Source: Euwallacea fornicatus (Eukaryota > Arthropoda > Insecta > Coleoptera > Curculionidae). From it: a DNA stretch of 64,000 nucleotides. Location of the stretch: contig NC_089548.1 of the NCBI RefSeq assembly GCF_040115645.1, forward strand, positions 4,836,001 through 4,900,000, in the 5' to 3' direction. Each line of letters starts with the position of its first letter. Position 1 is the first letter of the stretch. Below the pieces are notes generated by a model. The model had not been told where the DNA came from. It searched no databases and worked only from the letters and a program-made list of their open reading frames with translations. Below, piece after piece: positions 39,201 through 51,299 of this stretch. The translations under genes and the position numbers were made by a program.

Positions 39201-42200
39201 AATTTATTAAAAAAAAAATATATATATATATACATGTGAGATTTAGGAGATGTCAAAACTACCATATTTTAGCACTTTATAAATATGGACATCTAGGCCA
39301 AACTATAATGTCTTTAGATTTAACATCAAGTTATATTCCGAGTATATTTCTATAAAAACCAAGAAGCTGACTAATACCTAGGACCTCTTTCAAATTTATA
39401 TGTAAATTAGCCTGGAGATAAAGTTGAAGGCATTTTAATTATTTGGTCCTTAGGGCCGGTTTTCCAATCTCCAGGAGACCATGGAATTGATGAAATCAAA
39501 ATAAGGATCAATGCTCTCTTGATATTTAAACGTCCTTATAGGATTATTGTTTGTTTGTTTTTTTTTTTAAATCAACGCACGTTCTACTTATTTCACTTTT
39601 TCTCAATGACGAATAAATAGTCATGTGGCTTAAAAAAACATGGTCAATTTTGTGGTATAGTAAGTTGGAAAGTTAAGTTGATAAAGCAGGCTATCATGTT
39701 GATTAGGAATTTATTATTTTATTCAGGATAACTTTATATCCTCGGGTTAGCAAATCTGAAATGTAAAACTGGCCCTATCATTTACTGATACATATATAAA
39801 GATGCGAAAACTAGTGCTTTAGTCTAAAGTACGCTTTTCTGAAACTTCATGAAAATAATGTAATTTTAAAGAAAATTCGCAGCTCGACGTGTTAACCGCA
39901 ATTCTAAACTGTGAGATTGGGCTTTCCAATCCGGGACCGATGTAACCAGTGTGCAAAATGTGCATTTGTACAGTTTGCACATTTCCTGGAAATTGTTGTT
40001 GCCGACAGACTACTAGAACGTGCCATTGGAATTAAATTTAACTTTCTCGAAGACAAACTAGCACGAGGAAAAATATACTGTGCCCAGTATAAAGATCGTG
40101 GATGTTGGGAAATATCAAAAACCATATTAAGTACAACTGAAATCTAATTGCGACGTAATAAATATTTATTTAGAAAGTGCGGGAAGTGATACATTACTGC
40201 AAGTTGATTGCAACTGACATAACAAGGTACGGTGTCCAGTCAAGAATCGCGTGCGATAAAAACACTTTCGCACGTTTTGGGTACGATGTACTTCGAGCGC
40301 ATGTGTGTATTATTAGTGTGCGGTAAAAAGTTTTACCGCATGCCTGTGAAGTACCCATAAAAGTTTTGATTCTGACGCATGCCACCTGCATTTGTACTTA
40401 ACAAATTACCTTTTTGAAAAAAATTTTTCCCGACGGCAAACCAAGAAATCTTTGAAGTAAGAACACTTTGCTATTGCCAATTTTTCTTACACACAAAATA
40501 GAGTTAGCAAAATTTCTATTCAATGTTTTGGCTTCATGTCATTACCTTAATTTTTTAAACACGAATATTAATCATTTTTTCACGACTAATTAATTATTTT
40601 TTGGGCTGAACTAGTACCTCAGTGTGAAGTACAACTATCTCTCATACTGACTTCAACATTTTTAATGTTTCAGTCTAAATTAAATTGAAATTTTGATTTG
40701 CATGTTGTTGGTATTTGGTCTGTGAAGAAACCTGAACATATATGCTCTTCTAAAGAAATTCTATAGTATATGACGCAGCAATTATTTTTTAGTAGAATAA
40801 GGATAAAAAAAAAATAATTTGATGATAGTAGTGCGAAGGTGAAAGGTGGGATAGGAAACATAATGTAATTTTGTAGGTAATGAACGCTGCTAAGGGTAAG
40901 GTGTCCTTATTTCGAAGACGTTATTAAAGGGGGCCAGCAGAAAAATAAAATGAGTTTTTCACTTTTTCAAATTTTTTATTTTCAAAAATTTTGTTAAGCA
41001 GCTACTTGTTCAACATATTGCAACATTAAAGAGGTTTAGGTATGAAATTTAATTGGAGGTCCACTTGTTACAGGAATATGTGAGGTAATCATAAAAGTCT
41101 TGCCCTTCTTTCTATTTTATCCTGCTTACGCCCTTTTCAGCTCCTTTTTAAAATATACTGTAATGTCGGTCAATCTCGCTATATGCCTGATGCATCAGAG
41201 GTATCGGCTCCTGATGGGAGCTTCTTGAACACAGTCTACGATAGTACAACAAAGAGATTTTGTGATTGTCAATTATCGTTGAATTCGAATTTAATCCATT
41301 TTAGCTAACTTTGATGTATCAAATGTCATCTCCCAATCGTTGGTAGCCGCGCCCACCACTGGGGGCTATCAAGTCCAGCTGCCTCCCAACTTGCCCTCCA
41401 CAACTGCGCCGCAGGTACCTGCTATGCCTCTGTTGAACATAAATGAGCTTTTCCAGAAGCTCGTCGCTTCTGGGGTTGTTAAAACTCAGGAAAAACCTCA
41501 AGGACATTTTCAGGAATCTGCTCCTACCCCTCCACTTACGAATAACAGAGTTTCAGAGCGAGGTACTACATAAAATTAACTGGATTTTATGATTTTTTAA
41601 GATCAAATTTGTTTCTCTTCAGCTGCTGCGAAACCTCACCAGCAAGAAAATGGAAAACCTCAAAGGCGCAATGTGCCTAAGACACTAAAACCTCTGACTT
41701 TCAACAGACCGGAAACTTTGAAAATCCGTCAAGAGGCGCTTTATAATACCATGTATTCAGGCATGCAGTGCTCAAGCTGCGGAATGCGATTCCCTCTTGA
41801 GGCCAGTATGTGGTATAGTCAACATCTAGACTGGCACTTCAGGCAGAATAGACGTGGCAAGAAGAATTCTAGGGTAGCAAATAGCAGGAAATGGTACTAT
41901 TCATTGAGAGATTGGAAAAATTACGAAGAGCTGGAAGATCTTGAGGAACGGGGTACGGGAATTTTTCTTCATAATTTTAGATGAGTGTTTGCACTTTTGT
42001 TTCTTTACAGAGAAAAATTACTTTGATCAACAACAGCAACAAGCCGGTGTTGCGGAAGAGGCCGATGAAGAGGTTGAAATTCCCACAGTTTCAGCCGATC
42101 CCAGAACAACTGACGAACGTTGTTACATGTGCAGAGATACCTTTGAGCAGTTTTTCAATGAAGAAAAGGAAGAATGGCATCTGCGCAACGCCATTAGAGT

Positions 42201-43936
42201 GGAGGATAAGACTTATCATCCAGCTTGTTACGAGGATTATCAAAAGTCGATTCTCAATGACACATTGGATGACAGCAGGAATGAGGGAGATTCCCAGAAT
42301 GACTTGATTCCAGGGCTGGAAATCGTCCTTGATGATGAAGATGACGATGACGAGATTGTTTCGTTGATTGATGATGATGAAGAGGTCCCGGAAGATGCTC
42401 TTAGTCCTGCAAAGGAAGAAGAAGGTATGGTCTTGAAGCAATTCTATGCATTTGGGTGCTTAATGCATAGGAATCGTAGAATCAGAAGAAAAGGTTAAAT
42501 CAGGAAATCTTTGGAGAATCTTTTTAAAACGCTGTCGGTATTCGGCAAATACATCTTTCGTCTTTTGGCCTTGAGCCAACCGAAAAGTCCTTTTTACTCT
42601 TCAATTTATCTCACGGATATCTAAGAGATATGTGTAAATGTTCACATCTGAACAATAGACTATATACAAAAAAAATAGAACCAGTTTACCTGCCTCGTAC
42701 TAAAACCCAAATTATCGCAACAGAAATTGGTCACCATTTCCCTCTTGCAAATCTGTACATGATTCGCATTTCGTGACATATTGTTGAATATTACTGCTTA
42801 ATTTACTAATAACATAATGAATCTTTTAACCAGAGGAGTTTATTACGTGTCTCATGACTCATTTGTTTCTCCTAGCACATTTTTATAGTATCATTGGTTT
42901 TCATGACTACTCTCTTCATTAACGAAATTTATTTCTGTTGGAAGTCGATTTTACGATCACGAATTTACTTCTGAAATTATGTAGGTCATGAGTTTTACTA
43001 TCACAGATATTCTCAGTTGTGTCAGGGAAGTAATTTCTTTTTATCTTTAGTAAATAAAATATTTAGAACGTTGCTATGCATTGAGTGATTAACTCGTAAA
43101 ATGTAAAATTTTGAATAAATAACTATTAACAGTGGCTCCGGAAGATGATGGCGATGACGATGACGTTATCCTGAACGAAGTAGCCCCTGTCAGAATCGTT
43201 GTAGACGATGATGATGATGAAGTTCCTACAACGGAGCACACCGAGCCTGTAATGATTAAACAAGAAAAGCCTGCTTTGGACGATGATGGTTTTGTGGACG
43301 TTGACGAAATCATCACGCTAAAAGAAATTGGACAAGTGAAGATAAAGAGTGAACCTGTCGAAGATGGTAAGCCTCATTTAATTTTTTTTATTAAACCAAC
43401 GATTTACTTTACCTTTTTCCCCTCACTTACTTACCTTTTTCCCAATGCTTTGCCAGCTCGAAATAGTCAAGGTATTTCAGTGAATTTGTGTTTAGTGCAG
43501 TTTCAAAAACTAATAATGCTCTCTTATAGATTTCCGGGTTGCAGACTTAGCACACACCTCAGACAAAAGAACTGACGATGAAGATTCGATCAAAACAACG
43601 CCCTGTGAAAAGATCTCTGTTCCAGTGACATCGCATCTACAGCTGATAACCTCAATGGATGGAAACATAGAATTAAGCGCCCCTACCACCGCGCGTTCCA
43701 CTATTAGCGGAGGAAATAAGATTAAAATAAACATTTCAAAGCCATTACCTGTGATAACCCCCAAGGAAACTAGTGAGATTGGTGATAGTAGTGATGTAAT
43801 AGTGAAAGCTAGTGAAATCTCTATGGAAGAGCTTGATATTCTGAACTATAAACCTGCCCTTCAAAATGTGCCCTTGAAAAAGCTACCTCCTGTCCAAAAA
43901 TGCACCGAACTGACCGGGTTGTGCTCTATAATGTGA
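30228..43936 (+). CDS. Pcf11: Pre-mRNA cleavage complex II protein Pcf11, copy B
   Basis: Thirteen exons mirror copy A: 30228-30386, 31783-31908, 32161-32337, 32403-32663, 32724-32801, 32866-33586, 33961-34120, 34184-34422, 41305-41562, 41623-41952, 42011-42424, 43133-43366, 43530-43936 (1187 residues). Every exon has the same length and phase as in A except exon 11, which is one codon shorter. Domain order is identical: CTD-interacting domain, Gln/Lys coiled coil, DPRL-rich linker, two zinc fingers with all Cys/His ligands kept, acidic tail, and the same last residues GLCSIM. Substitutions cluster in the disordered linker (LPSTRPS versus LASARPS). Introns differ far more than exons, which argues that both copies are under purifying selection. 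Like copy A it lacks the central exon, whose decayed remnant lies inverted in intron 8. Confidence 0.92.
34740..36060 (-). pseudogene. Inverted, decayed Pcf11 central exon inside intron 8 of copy B
   Basis: Minus-strand reading from high to low coordinate gives PKVIISLEEDII, then KYISIDGITKNIVLHGN, SDGSREISFQN, FRVKLSISSQNFVINDMG, FRGPTRHITIGK, RVSIDDVVFNIEFGS, NDTKHFIR and LLKGVKPGFAMIQN. These alternate I-D-G/N-D and F-G/F-x-G-P elements, as in Pcf11 linker repeats. Breaks are clear: a stop after DKKLSQKS, a frameshift with stop after FNNKESIC near 35314, and another stop near 35065. Residues match copy A's remnant block by block. The longest open piece is 35024-34698. Intact splice borders for use on the plus strand are impossible in this orientation. 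Confidence 0.75.
36810..39861. mobile_element. Copy-B-specific 3.05-kb insertion, unidentified
   Basis: Copy A runs without a gap across this point at about 22661-22680. In copy B about 3.05 kb intervenes, flanked by the 9-bp direct repeat AATTTTAAA (36801-36809 and 39862-39870), which may be a target duplication although it is low complexity. The left end begins tatacagagtgtttttt, a motif seen elsewhere in the window. No transposase or reverse transcriptase reading frame and no clear terminal repeat were found. It could be a non-autonomous or decayed element, or several nested insertions. Confidence 0.45.
41191..41518. repeat. Near-identical tract shared with copy A (gene-conversion candidate, B side)
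   Basis: Partner of the tract at 23787-24114, with the two differences lying at the intron 8 acceptor (tctatt versus tccatt) and at a codon in exon 9 (GAG versus GAT). About 110 bases of it are intronic, so protein constraint cannot explain the identity. Confidence 0.8.
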
Positions 43937-44340
43937 AGTTCTCAATGGGTGTTTTTGGCGTTTTAGTACAATTGACACATTTGCCCGTGTTGAAGCACCT
44001 TTTGAGTTCAATTTCTAGGACTAGTCCGTAACCTATTTGAGAGTTTAAAGATAATTTGTATATAATGAGCATTTTTGCCTATAATAGGAAGTTGCAAATT
44101 TTTGTATGTTGTTGGAATAAACCATTATTTTGACCATTGTTTTTATTTGGCCTCTCGATGGTCGTGGGTGAAGGTTCGCGTAAAGTGTAATAAAATTTAT
44201 TAAGTGTATATACTGGGTGTATCTACGTATAAGCAATGTAGTCAAAAATAGTCTGGAAATAAAATTCTAGTGGAACATTCAAATCTTTTTTTCTTTTCTC
44301 CCGTAGAACGATAGAACCCTTATTTATAGGTAGTGTTAAG

Positions 44341-45558
44341 ATAATTTTCTAAAATCAATGATCCAAACTTTTCTCCTTCTGATAACTTAAAAACTTCAAT
44401 TTTTTTTTCTCTTGGCTTTGATGCCGGTTCGTCTGCAAAGAGAGTATTTTTTATTTGAGACAACCGGGTCGGTCTAATTTAGCTTTGGCCATATCTACAG
44501 CCGCCCAGGGTTCAATTGTGGAAATCTGGGTAAAAAGCGCTTTTTGGGCACACTGGCGGATATGTTAGGAAAGTTCTTCCGCAGGTTGGATATCAATCGC
44601 TGTCAAAGACCCGATCTAGTCTCTGTAGATCTGCACCCTATAATAAATTCTCAAGGCGCAGATCTAGATCAGGGCCTTTTTAGAAATCATTCCACCCTGA
44701 TGAAGACACTTACCTATCCATTCCCCGAGTGATTGGGCTCCTTTTCCTGACCAGCAGTCAGTCTTCAGACCACGTGTGTACGCGATCTAACCTCAAAAAT
44801 GGAGGTACACAGAAAACTGACACTGGTCTTGTAAGGCTAACCACATAAGTACATCCTCAATTCCTCTTCGAATCAAACATCTCAAAACGTCATTTAGGCA
44901 GTTTTTTGCGTTTACAATGGCAATCGTCATTTGGCTTTCATCCGTCATTACCGCAGAAATGTCATTAGCTTGTTGCAACCGATGAAGAAGCTGTACTGGA
45001 ACGCCTTAAAGAAACATTCTGCGCAAGCGCATTTCTGATTTCAAATTTAAATTTGTAATGTGAGTTGCCCAGAAAGATTCTCGAACCGTTCTCTGATAGT
45101 TTCTTGACTGGTTGATGTAAACACCATACTCTCGTGATTTCTGAATAGTGCAGGCTGGTATTTAAAATTTCCTTGTAATGCTAACAGTTTTAATAATTTG
45201 TCTATCTTTAACCATTTCTCAATAAATTCATAACAACCACTATCGAAATATTTCGTAATTGTGTTTCTTTGTACATCGGAAAAATCAACTAGAAAGTTAG
45301 TAGCAATTAAAAACAACTACGGTCCTGGCAAATAGCCAGATTAAAAAAAAAAAATTAAAGATCCAGGATCTAAGTAGGAACCAGAAGCACTCCGCAAGCA
45401 AAGTAAACATCAACAAAGCTCTTCAATAAAAACTATTGAATTAATTATGTTCAAATATAACCTAAACAACATTTAGTTGCCTTAAACCAGAGTACTACTC
45501 TTTTCATTATTATTATTTCAAATTTTTATACGAATTGTTCATCTATCAGTTATCCCAA
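44341..45558 (-). pseudogene. Unidentified coding-like minus-strand relic between Pcf11-B and Tip60
   Basis: Two minus-strand open stretches look protein-like but I do not recognise the family. One is 45316-45047 (FLVDFSDVQRNTITKYF, KWLKIDKLLKLLALQGN, RNHESMVFTSTSQETI). The other is 44978-44793, continuing upstream to about 45005 (LLHRLQQANDISAVMTDESQ, NAKNCLNDVLRCLIRRGIED). No convincing start, splice pair or family motif joins them. The bases linking them (45007-45060, reading FKFEIRNALAQN) resemble 27145-27195 at the duplication junction (reading FKMQISNAFAQK), so part of this relic seems to have been carried in the duplicated unit. The part from 44341 to 44790 is GC-richer and unexplained. 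Confidence 0.35.
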
Positions 45559-48500
45559 ATGAAAGTCGAAGTGGAAGATATGGACGTGAGCCCTATATGT
45601 GATTCAGTGGTAAGTATTCTTTGAACTACCCCAACAAGCACTTTACTCATGTCTGTTCTAAACAGTCATCCTTAATCGAGGGATGCAGACTTAATGTTCA
45701 GATGCAAGGGACAGCAGATTGGCGTAAGACACATGTAGTAATGTTAACTGTGATTTAATGTTAATATTATTGTAGCTCTAGCAGAAATTATAAGCATAAA
45801 AGATGTACAGGGGATGAAGTACTATTATGTTCACTATGTAGATTGTAAGTATGTGCATTTTGCCCTATTTGGAAAATACTGTAGGTATAGGCACTTTTAC
45901 CAAGGAACCTTCTGCCTGAAAATGTTAACAAATACATTCTTGCTGTTTATTTTTTTTGCATATCAAACTGTGTTAAGTACTAAAATACCAAATTGTATAA
46001 TATCTTCAAAGCAGTTGTGATGTCACAGGGGCCAGAATCCATAAAATCCCCTTTAGAGGGCAGAGGAGGAGCTAGGGTTGATCAAAACACCAAGACAGTT
46101 TCTATATTTTTGAAGAAGAAATTTGGAAGTTTCTAGCAAATTGAAATTTTCCTAATAGCCTCATTACAAAGGTAGAGATAAACCCGAGTCGGTAGGGTTG
46201 GTAAAAACGATCCAGAACGGTGGATTAGAAAGGGTCCGAAAAATAGCCTAGTTATAATAACTTGAAAGCTCGTATAAAGAAGCTAGCTTCTTTAGAGACC
46301 CAACCAAAACGTTTTTGTCATTGTTGACCACTTGAATAAAAAAGATTATTTACATAATATCAATTTCTAGGCATAAAATTTTCTGTTTCTCATTTAGCAA
46401 TTATATCAAAAAGTTTGTGTTATCTAGTCAGTCCTGAGTATTTTTACCTTTCAGAGATTACTATCGCTAAAACTTTCACACTTGATTTGAGACCTTAACC
46501 GTGACCTTGACCTGAGAAACCTTGCAAATTCTTGTATCTAACATTCTGTTTTTATATTTCACAAAATGTATGATCGCTTTTTTCATAGTTAACAAGCGCT
46601 TAGATGAATGGGTAACTGAAGAGTCACTGGACACAAGAAAAGTACATTTTCCTCGTAAAGATGTAGGTCCTGGCACCGGGGTGACAACTCCCAAGAAAAT
46701 CCTCATTGGTAGTGGAATAAGCAGTGGCATGAACAGCAGCGCTCAAGCTTCCAGGCCGTCCAGTCCTATTATTTCCACCAATTCAGAACTACTAAATGGA
46801 AATGCGGTTCTTGCGGCAGCGTTACAAAAAAAAATGAATAGGAAAAGAAAAGGACCTTCTTTAGAAAGTGAAGATTCACAAGAAGGACCTTTGACCAATC
46901 CACCTCCTCCAGGACCGAGACAATCGGGAAGTATGGTCTCGCATCATGACGATATAGTGACGAGAATGAAAAATGTGGAAATGATTGAATTAGGGCCACA
47001 CCGTATAAAACCCTGGTATTTTACGCCATATCCGCAGGTGAGTCTAAAGGTTTACACGGAACTCTAGTTTTCAAAAATAGTGTTTATCAGGAAATGGTCA
47101 ATTTGCCATGCATCTATATATGCGAATTCTGCCTGAAATACCGAAAAAGTAGAAAATGTCTTGAAAGACATTTGAGTAAATGTAATCTAAAGCACCCTCC
47201 AGGAAATGAAATATACCGCAAAGACAACATATCATTCTTTGAGATAGATGGCAGGAAGAACAAAGTTTATGCACAGAACTTGTGTTTGTTAGCCAAATTA
47301 TTTTTGGATCATAAAACGCTCTATTACGACACCGACCCGTTCCTATTTTACGTTATGACGGTATTTGACCACAGAGGCTTTCACATTGTCGGCTATTTCT
47401 CAAAGGAGAAAGAGTCTACGGAGGACTACAATGTTGCTTGCATACTAACATTGCCGCCGTTTCAGCGAAAAGGTTATGGAAAACTTCTCATTGAATTTAG
47501 TAAGTTTTCCAATGCAATATTAGAAGATAAATAGAAATTTGGGTAAAACTAAAAATATTTGAGTAATAATGTGTGTGCTCTTATATTAGGTTATGAGCTA
47601 TCGAAATTTGAAGGAAAAACTGGCTCACCAGAGAAACCATTATCAGATTTAGGATTATTGTCATATCGAAGCTATTGGGCTCAAACCATATTGGAAATAT
47701 TACTGTCCATTAAGCCCGTAGGCGACAACGAAAAGCCTCAAATAACCATAAAGTAAGTTAATGTAGTAGCCAGGGTGTTTGACATAAAATACACAGATCA
47801 ATGCCCATTTAATATTTCAAACAAATTTTTGAGGTGCAATTGGCTCAATTTCAAAAAAGAATGTCAACAATAAGTGTGAATTTCTACCATACATACACAG
47901 GGTTTTTCAAATTCATATTATATACTGTGTACTCTATGGTCAAAAAGATCTAAGAAAAAGCTCATATGGACGCAGGTCCGCATTGGTTACTGTTTGTACT
48001 ACCCCATAAGAGGTGTTTGATAGGAATGTTGCCATGGAAATTTTAGAGAAAGAATGGGAAACTTTTAAAACTGCTATAGGCTATAGAAGAAAAATGTAAT
48101 AATTTACAAATGTTACATTCAGTATATTTGTAAAGAAAGTTTGGGGGCTTGCATATGTTTACATGAATTTTTGGTTATATTTTTGATCATAGAATTTTTC
48201 GAAAAACTACAGTTTGATGAGTTGGATGGACTGAATATGGTACACCATTACCTGCATTTTACTAAAATTTACCCTTTTTTCATTGAAAGCTGTCGTGTTA
48301 CTACCTTTATCCCGTTATTTGGTCCCCAAAAGTGCGTTAATCAGTGCATATATAAGACTAAAGATACCATGCTGAAATCACTTTTTTCGATTTCATCGTC
48401 CTCGATTAGTGCCTAATTTACAAAATAGGGCATGCAGAATTATAAAAAAACGTTCTATCCACCTCTTCTAGTTCGTTAGTGTTGCCTTTTGAGTTCGGGG

Positions 48501-49234
48501 TATTTTATATCGCAGAAGGTGGAATTCGGACGATTTTAAGGACCTTTAATAGAAACATTGGTCTGTTAACACTCATTTCTGTCGAGACAGAAAAAGTTTC
48601 ATGTGAAATTTGCTTTATTGCGAACTCCTGAAATTCGAGCTGAATAAACTAACCCGAACCTTCGCATTCAAAGACGCACATTTACCCAAATTTTAAACAA
48701 GTTCATATCATCGTTGTCGAGATACTCTTACTTCGACATGGATTTCCTATATAAGCTGAGGCGCTATGAAAATATGTTAAACGTGTATTATGACATTAAA
48801 GTCAGGAACCACATCCAAAAATATGCTCATAATAAAGGGCGGACATTAAGAAAGCTCAATTATGCATTGAAATATCATGTAGAAGTCTATGTTGGATAAG
48901 TAATCTGTTTTCTATTAGTCATCAGTCAGACGTTTGATGGTAAATGGCACATGGCTTAATATTCGAGAACACCCTATATTTTTGCCAGAGACAAATGGGT
49001 AATAACGACATTTCCAGTGAAATCTGCGAGCTGACCAGTATTAAGAAAGAAGACGTGATCTCAACTTTACAAAATTTGAACTTGATCAACTACTATAAGG
49101 GACAGTACATCATTACGCTTAGTAAGGAGATAATGGAACAACACTTTACGGCCATGGAGAATAGGAAGATTCGAATCGATTCGAAAGCTTTGCATTGGAC
49201 TCCAAAGGATTGGGGCAAAAGGGCCAAGTGGTAG
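45559..49234 (+). CDS. Tip60: Histone acetyltransferase Tip60 (KAT5, MYST family)
   Basis: Seven exons (45559-45609, 45666-45723, 45776-45844, 46589-47037, 47091-47499, 47590-47752, 48991-49234) give 480 residues. Tip60 is the catalytic subunit of the NuA4/TIP60 complex and acetylates H4, H2A(v) and DNA-damage kinases. The N-terminus holds the chromo-barrel domain (EGCRLNV, AEIISIKD, YYYVHYVD, NKRLDEWV). A proline/serine-rich linker leads to the MYST domain. This contains a C2HC zinc finger (ICEFCLKYRKSRKCLERHLSKC), the acetyl-CoA loop FQRKGYGK, and the catalytic glutamate in SPEKPLSDLGLLSYRSYW. It ends with a conserved TPKDW. With the acceptor I chose at 48989-48990 exon 7 adds a few residues (QMGNN) before DISSEICELTS; another junction may be used. 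Intron 6 is 1.24 kb and holds no second gene I can support. Confidence 0.95.
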
Positions 49235-50147
49235 AAGTTTGTGAAACTTCATCTTTATTTTATTGAAAAACTGACCGCAATCAGATCCAATTATGAAACA
49301 ATACGTGTGAAATATAGAAGATGGGTGATATTCAGAAGTAACGCATTTTGTTGATTATGTTTATTTGTTCTTTGCAATTAGTACCCGCAAAGCTTTCTAG
49401 CGTTATTAACAGCATGACTTTATGTGCATACAGAGTGTTTTAAAATCCAGGTGACCAACGTCTAGCGATTTGCGATTGTTCTAGTCGTAGTAAAAGAATA
49501 GAATAGTTATGTTGAAGCAACCCTTTTCACAATTAAATTTATTCAACTTATATGGATCCACGTTAGTCACTCAAAAAATGCCGGCGTATCGGAACGCGCG
49601 TTTAACTGAAATTTGGAACGTGATATTTTAACTTCAAGGATTATAGGAATCTTGAAAACTGATTGTTACTGGCCGGATATTCTGCAGTGCAGCATTTGTG
49701 GCTGTGAAGTAATGCAATCATTGAAATTAAAGAATAGTTAGAATCGAATATTGTCAACTCTAATTGATCTACTTATGAAATTCCGGTTCTTAGAGCTTTG
49801 TTTCTGAACGTACTTCACATTCGTTGTCACAACTACAAATACCTTTCAAACGTGCATAACCAAACATATTCATTCACAAATATCACACACTTCTGCTACG
49901 TTAGAATGTAATCGTGTGCGATTATTTCTTTTACGTTGGATGGTCAGAAGCTTAAGGTTTCTACCTTCTAACGGAAGAAAGGAGAAAGTTTACACCACTA
50001 ATTTTGCTTGACCTGGAAATTAGTCGTGAAACTGCATTTATCTCAACATTAGTCTTCAGACTCAGTATTCAGTAAATAATAATATAATCCTGATCTCTCA
50101 TGTCTGCGTTGTCCATTCCGTCCCAACAATTCCTTTAAAATTGGTTT
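49235..50147. other. Spacer between Tip60 and SRD5A3
   Basis: 0.9 kb with no supported gene. It includes a tacagagtgttttaaaa motif at 49429-49445, shared with other sites in the window. The SRD5A3 promoter presumably lies at the right end. Confidence 0.5.
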
Positions 50148-51299
50148 ATGAAAACTGATTTTACCATGAACCTGATCAGTATATTGTTCTGCCTGCTAAC
50201 CTCAACCATGATTATTTACTCCAGTTTGATAAATCTCTTTGAACCCAAATTGCCCCATATTTTATCTCAAATATTTCGATTCGGGAAATTTGGGGCAAAA
50301 GCCAAATCTAAATTGGTTATGGAGGTGCCTAAATCGTGGTTTAAACATTTTTACATCTGTGCCTTTATTGAATTTACTTATTTAATTTGGCTTGTAACCA
50401 TGGTCTATCTGTTTCACATGAAAGTTCCCAGCTATGTCAGATTCCTTTTAGATTGTTTATGTGGTACTGAGAGGATTGCATTTGGTAAGTCTTTTCTATA
50501 GTAAAGACAAACATCAAGACATATATATTTGTTTGCTTTACAGTTCCTAAGCACAAAGTTTTTATTGCTACTTGTTTGATGACAATCCAAGTATACCGTA
50601 GACTTTATGACACTCAGAAAATATCAGTGTTTGGCAATAACAGCAAATTGAATTTGACTCACTATGTAATTGGTCTTATACATTATCCAGGGGTTATATT
50701 AGCCATCCTAAGTGAAGCCCCTTTGTTTGCCAACTCTCCATGTAAATGTTTAATAGTTCAGTATTAGGAATTATATTAAGGGAATATTTCAGCCACAATT
50801 GCAGAGGCGCCAATTAACTTATTATCAACCACTTTATCGGACAAAATTGCAGTCCTTATTTTTTGGTTAGCCTGGAAACATCAGTTTATTTGCACTAAAA
50901 TATTAGCCAATTTAAGGAAAGATAAAAATGGTTTGAGCATTAAAAAATAAGTGTATTGTGATGATAAGAAATTACCTTTTTAGGTAATACAGTCAATAGC
51001 GAGTATAAATTGCCTCAAGGGGATTGGTTTGATTATTTAACAGCTCCTCATCAGACAACCGAGATTGTAATGTATTGTTGCATTACATGGATATTGTGGA
51101 GCAATATTACATGGTTTTTTATATTTACTTGGGTGCTTGCCAATCAGGTAATATAACTTACTGTTTATGTCTTATGTTTCATAAGAGCTTAATAATTATT
51201 CTTCAGATTGAGACAATTTTATTGTCTCATTGGTGGTATCAAGAGAAATTTGAGGATTTTCCTAAGACAAGAAAAGCTTTGATTCCTTTTTTGTATTGA
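50148..51299 (+). CDS. SRD5A3: Polyprenal reductase SRD5A3
   Basis: Five exons (50148-50484, 50544-50741, 50793-50930, 50984-51147, 51207-51299) give 309 residues, close to human SRD5A3 (318). The enzyme reduces polyprenal to dolichal in the ER membrane, a step in making dolichol for N-glycosylation and GPI anchors. Multiple hydrophobic segments are present, with family signatures in the C-terminal reductase domain: GDWFDYLTAPHQTTEI, then SHWWYQEKFEDFP and the terminal RKALIPFLY. The intron 3 donor (AATG|GTTTGA) is weak but is the only one that keeps the frame. A second in-frame ATG at 50166 (MNLISI) is an alternative start. Its pathway partner, a DHRSX-like dehydrogenase, is at 6496-7832. 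The gene is convergent with the phosphatase gene. Confidence 0.92.

Larger units (their letters stand above)
27260..44340. repeat. Tandem duplication unit B (dead Rab30 part + Pcf11)
   Basis: Second unit in the same orientation, directly after unit A. The Rab30 part has lost splice sites and frame, while Pcf11 has stayed open. Similarity to unit A fades near 44340 after the Pcf11 poly(A) signal at 44116-44121. Confidence 0.85.

Noticed and set aside
20379..41304. Trans-splicing of the antisense central exon into Pcf11 mRNA
   Set aside because: The relic is broken by stops and frameshifts in both copies, so even a trans-spliced product would not be open.
48714..48899. Coding-like 61-codon ORF in Tip60 intron 6
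   Set aside because: No recognised family, too short, and no supporting splice sites. Possible but unsupported.
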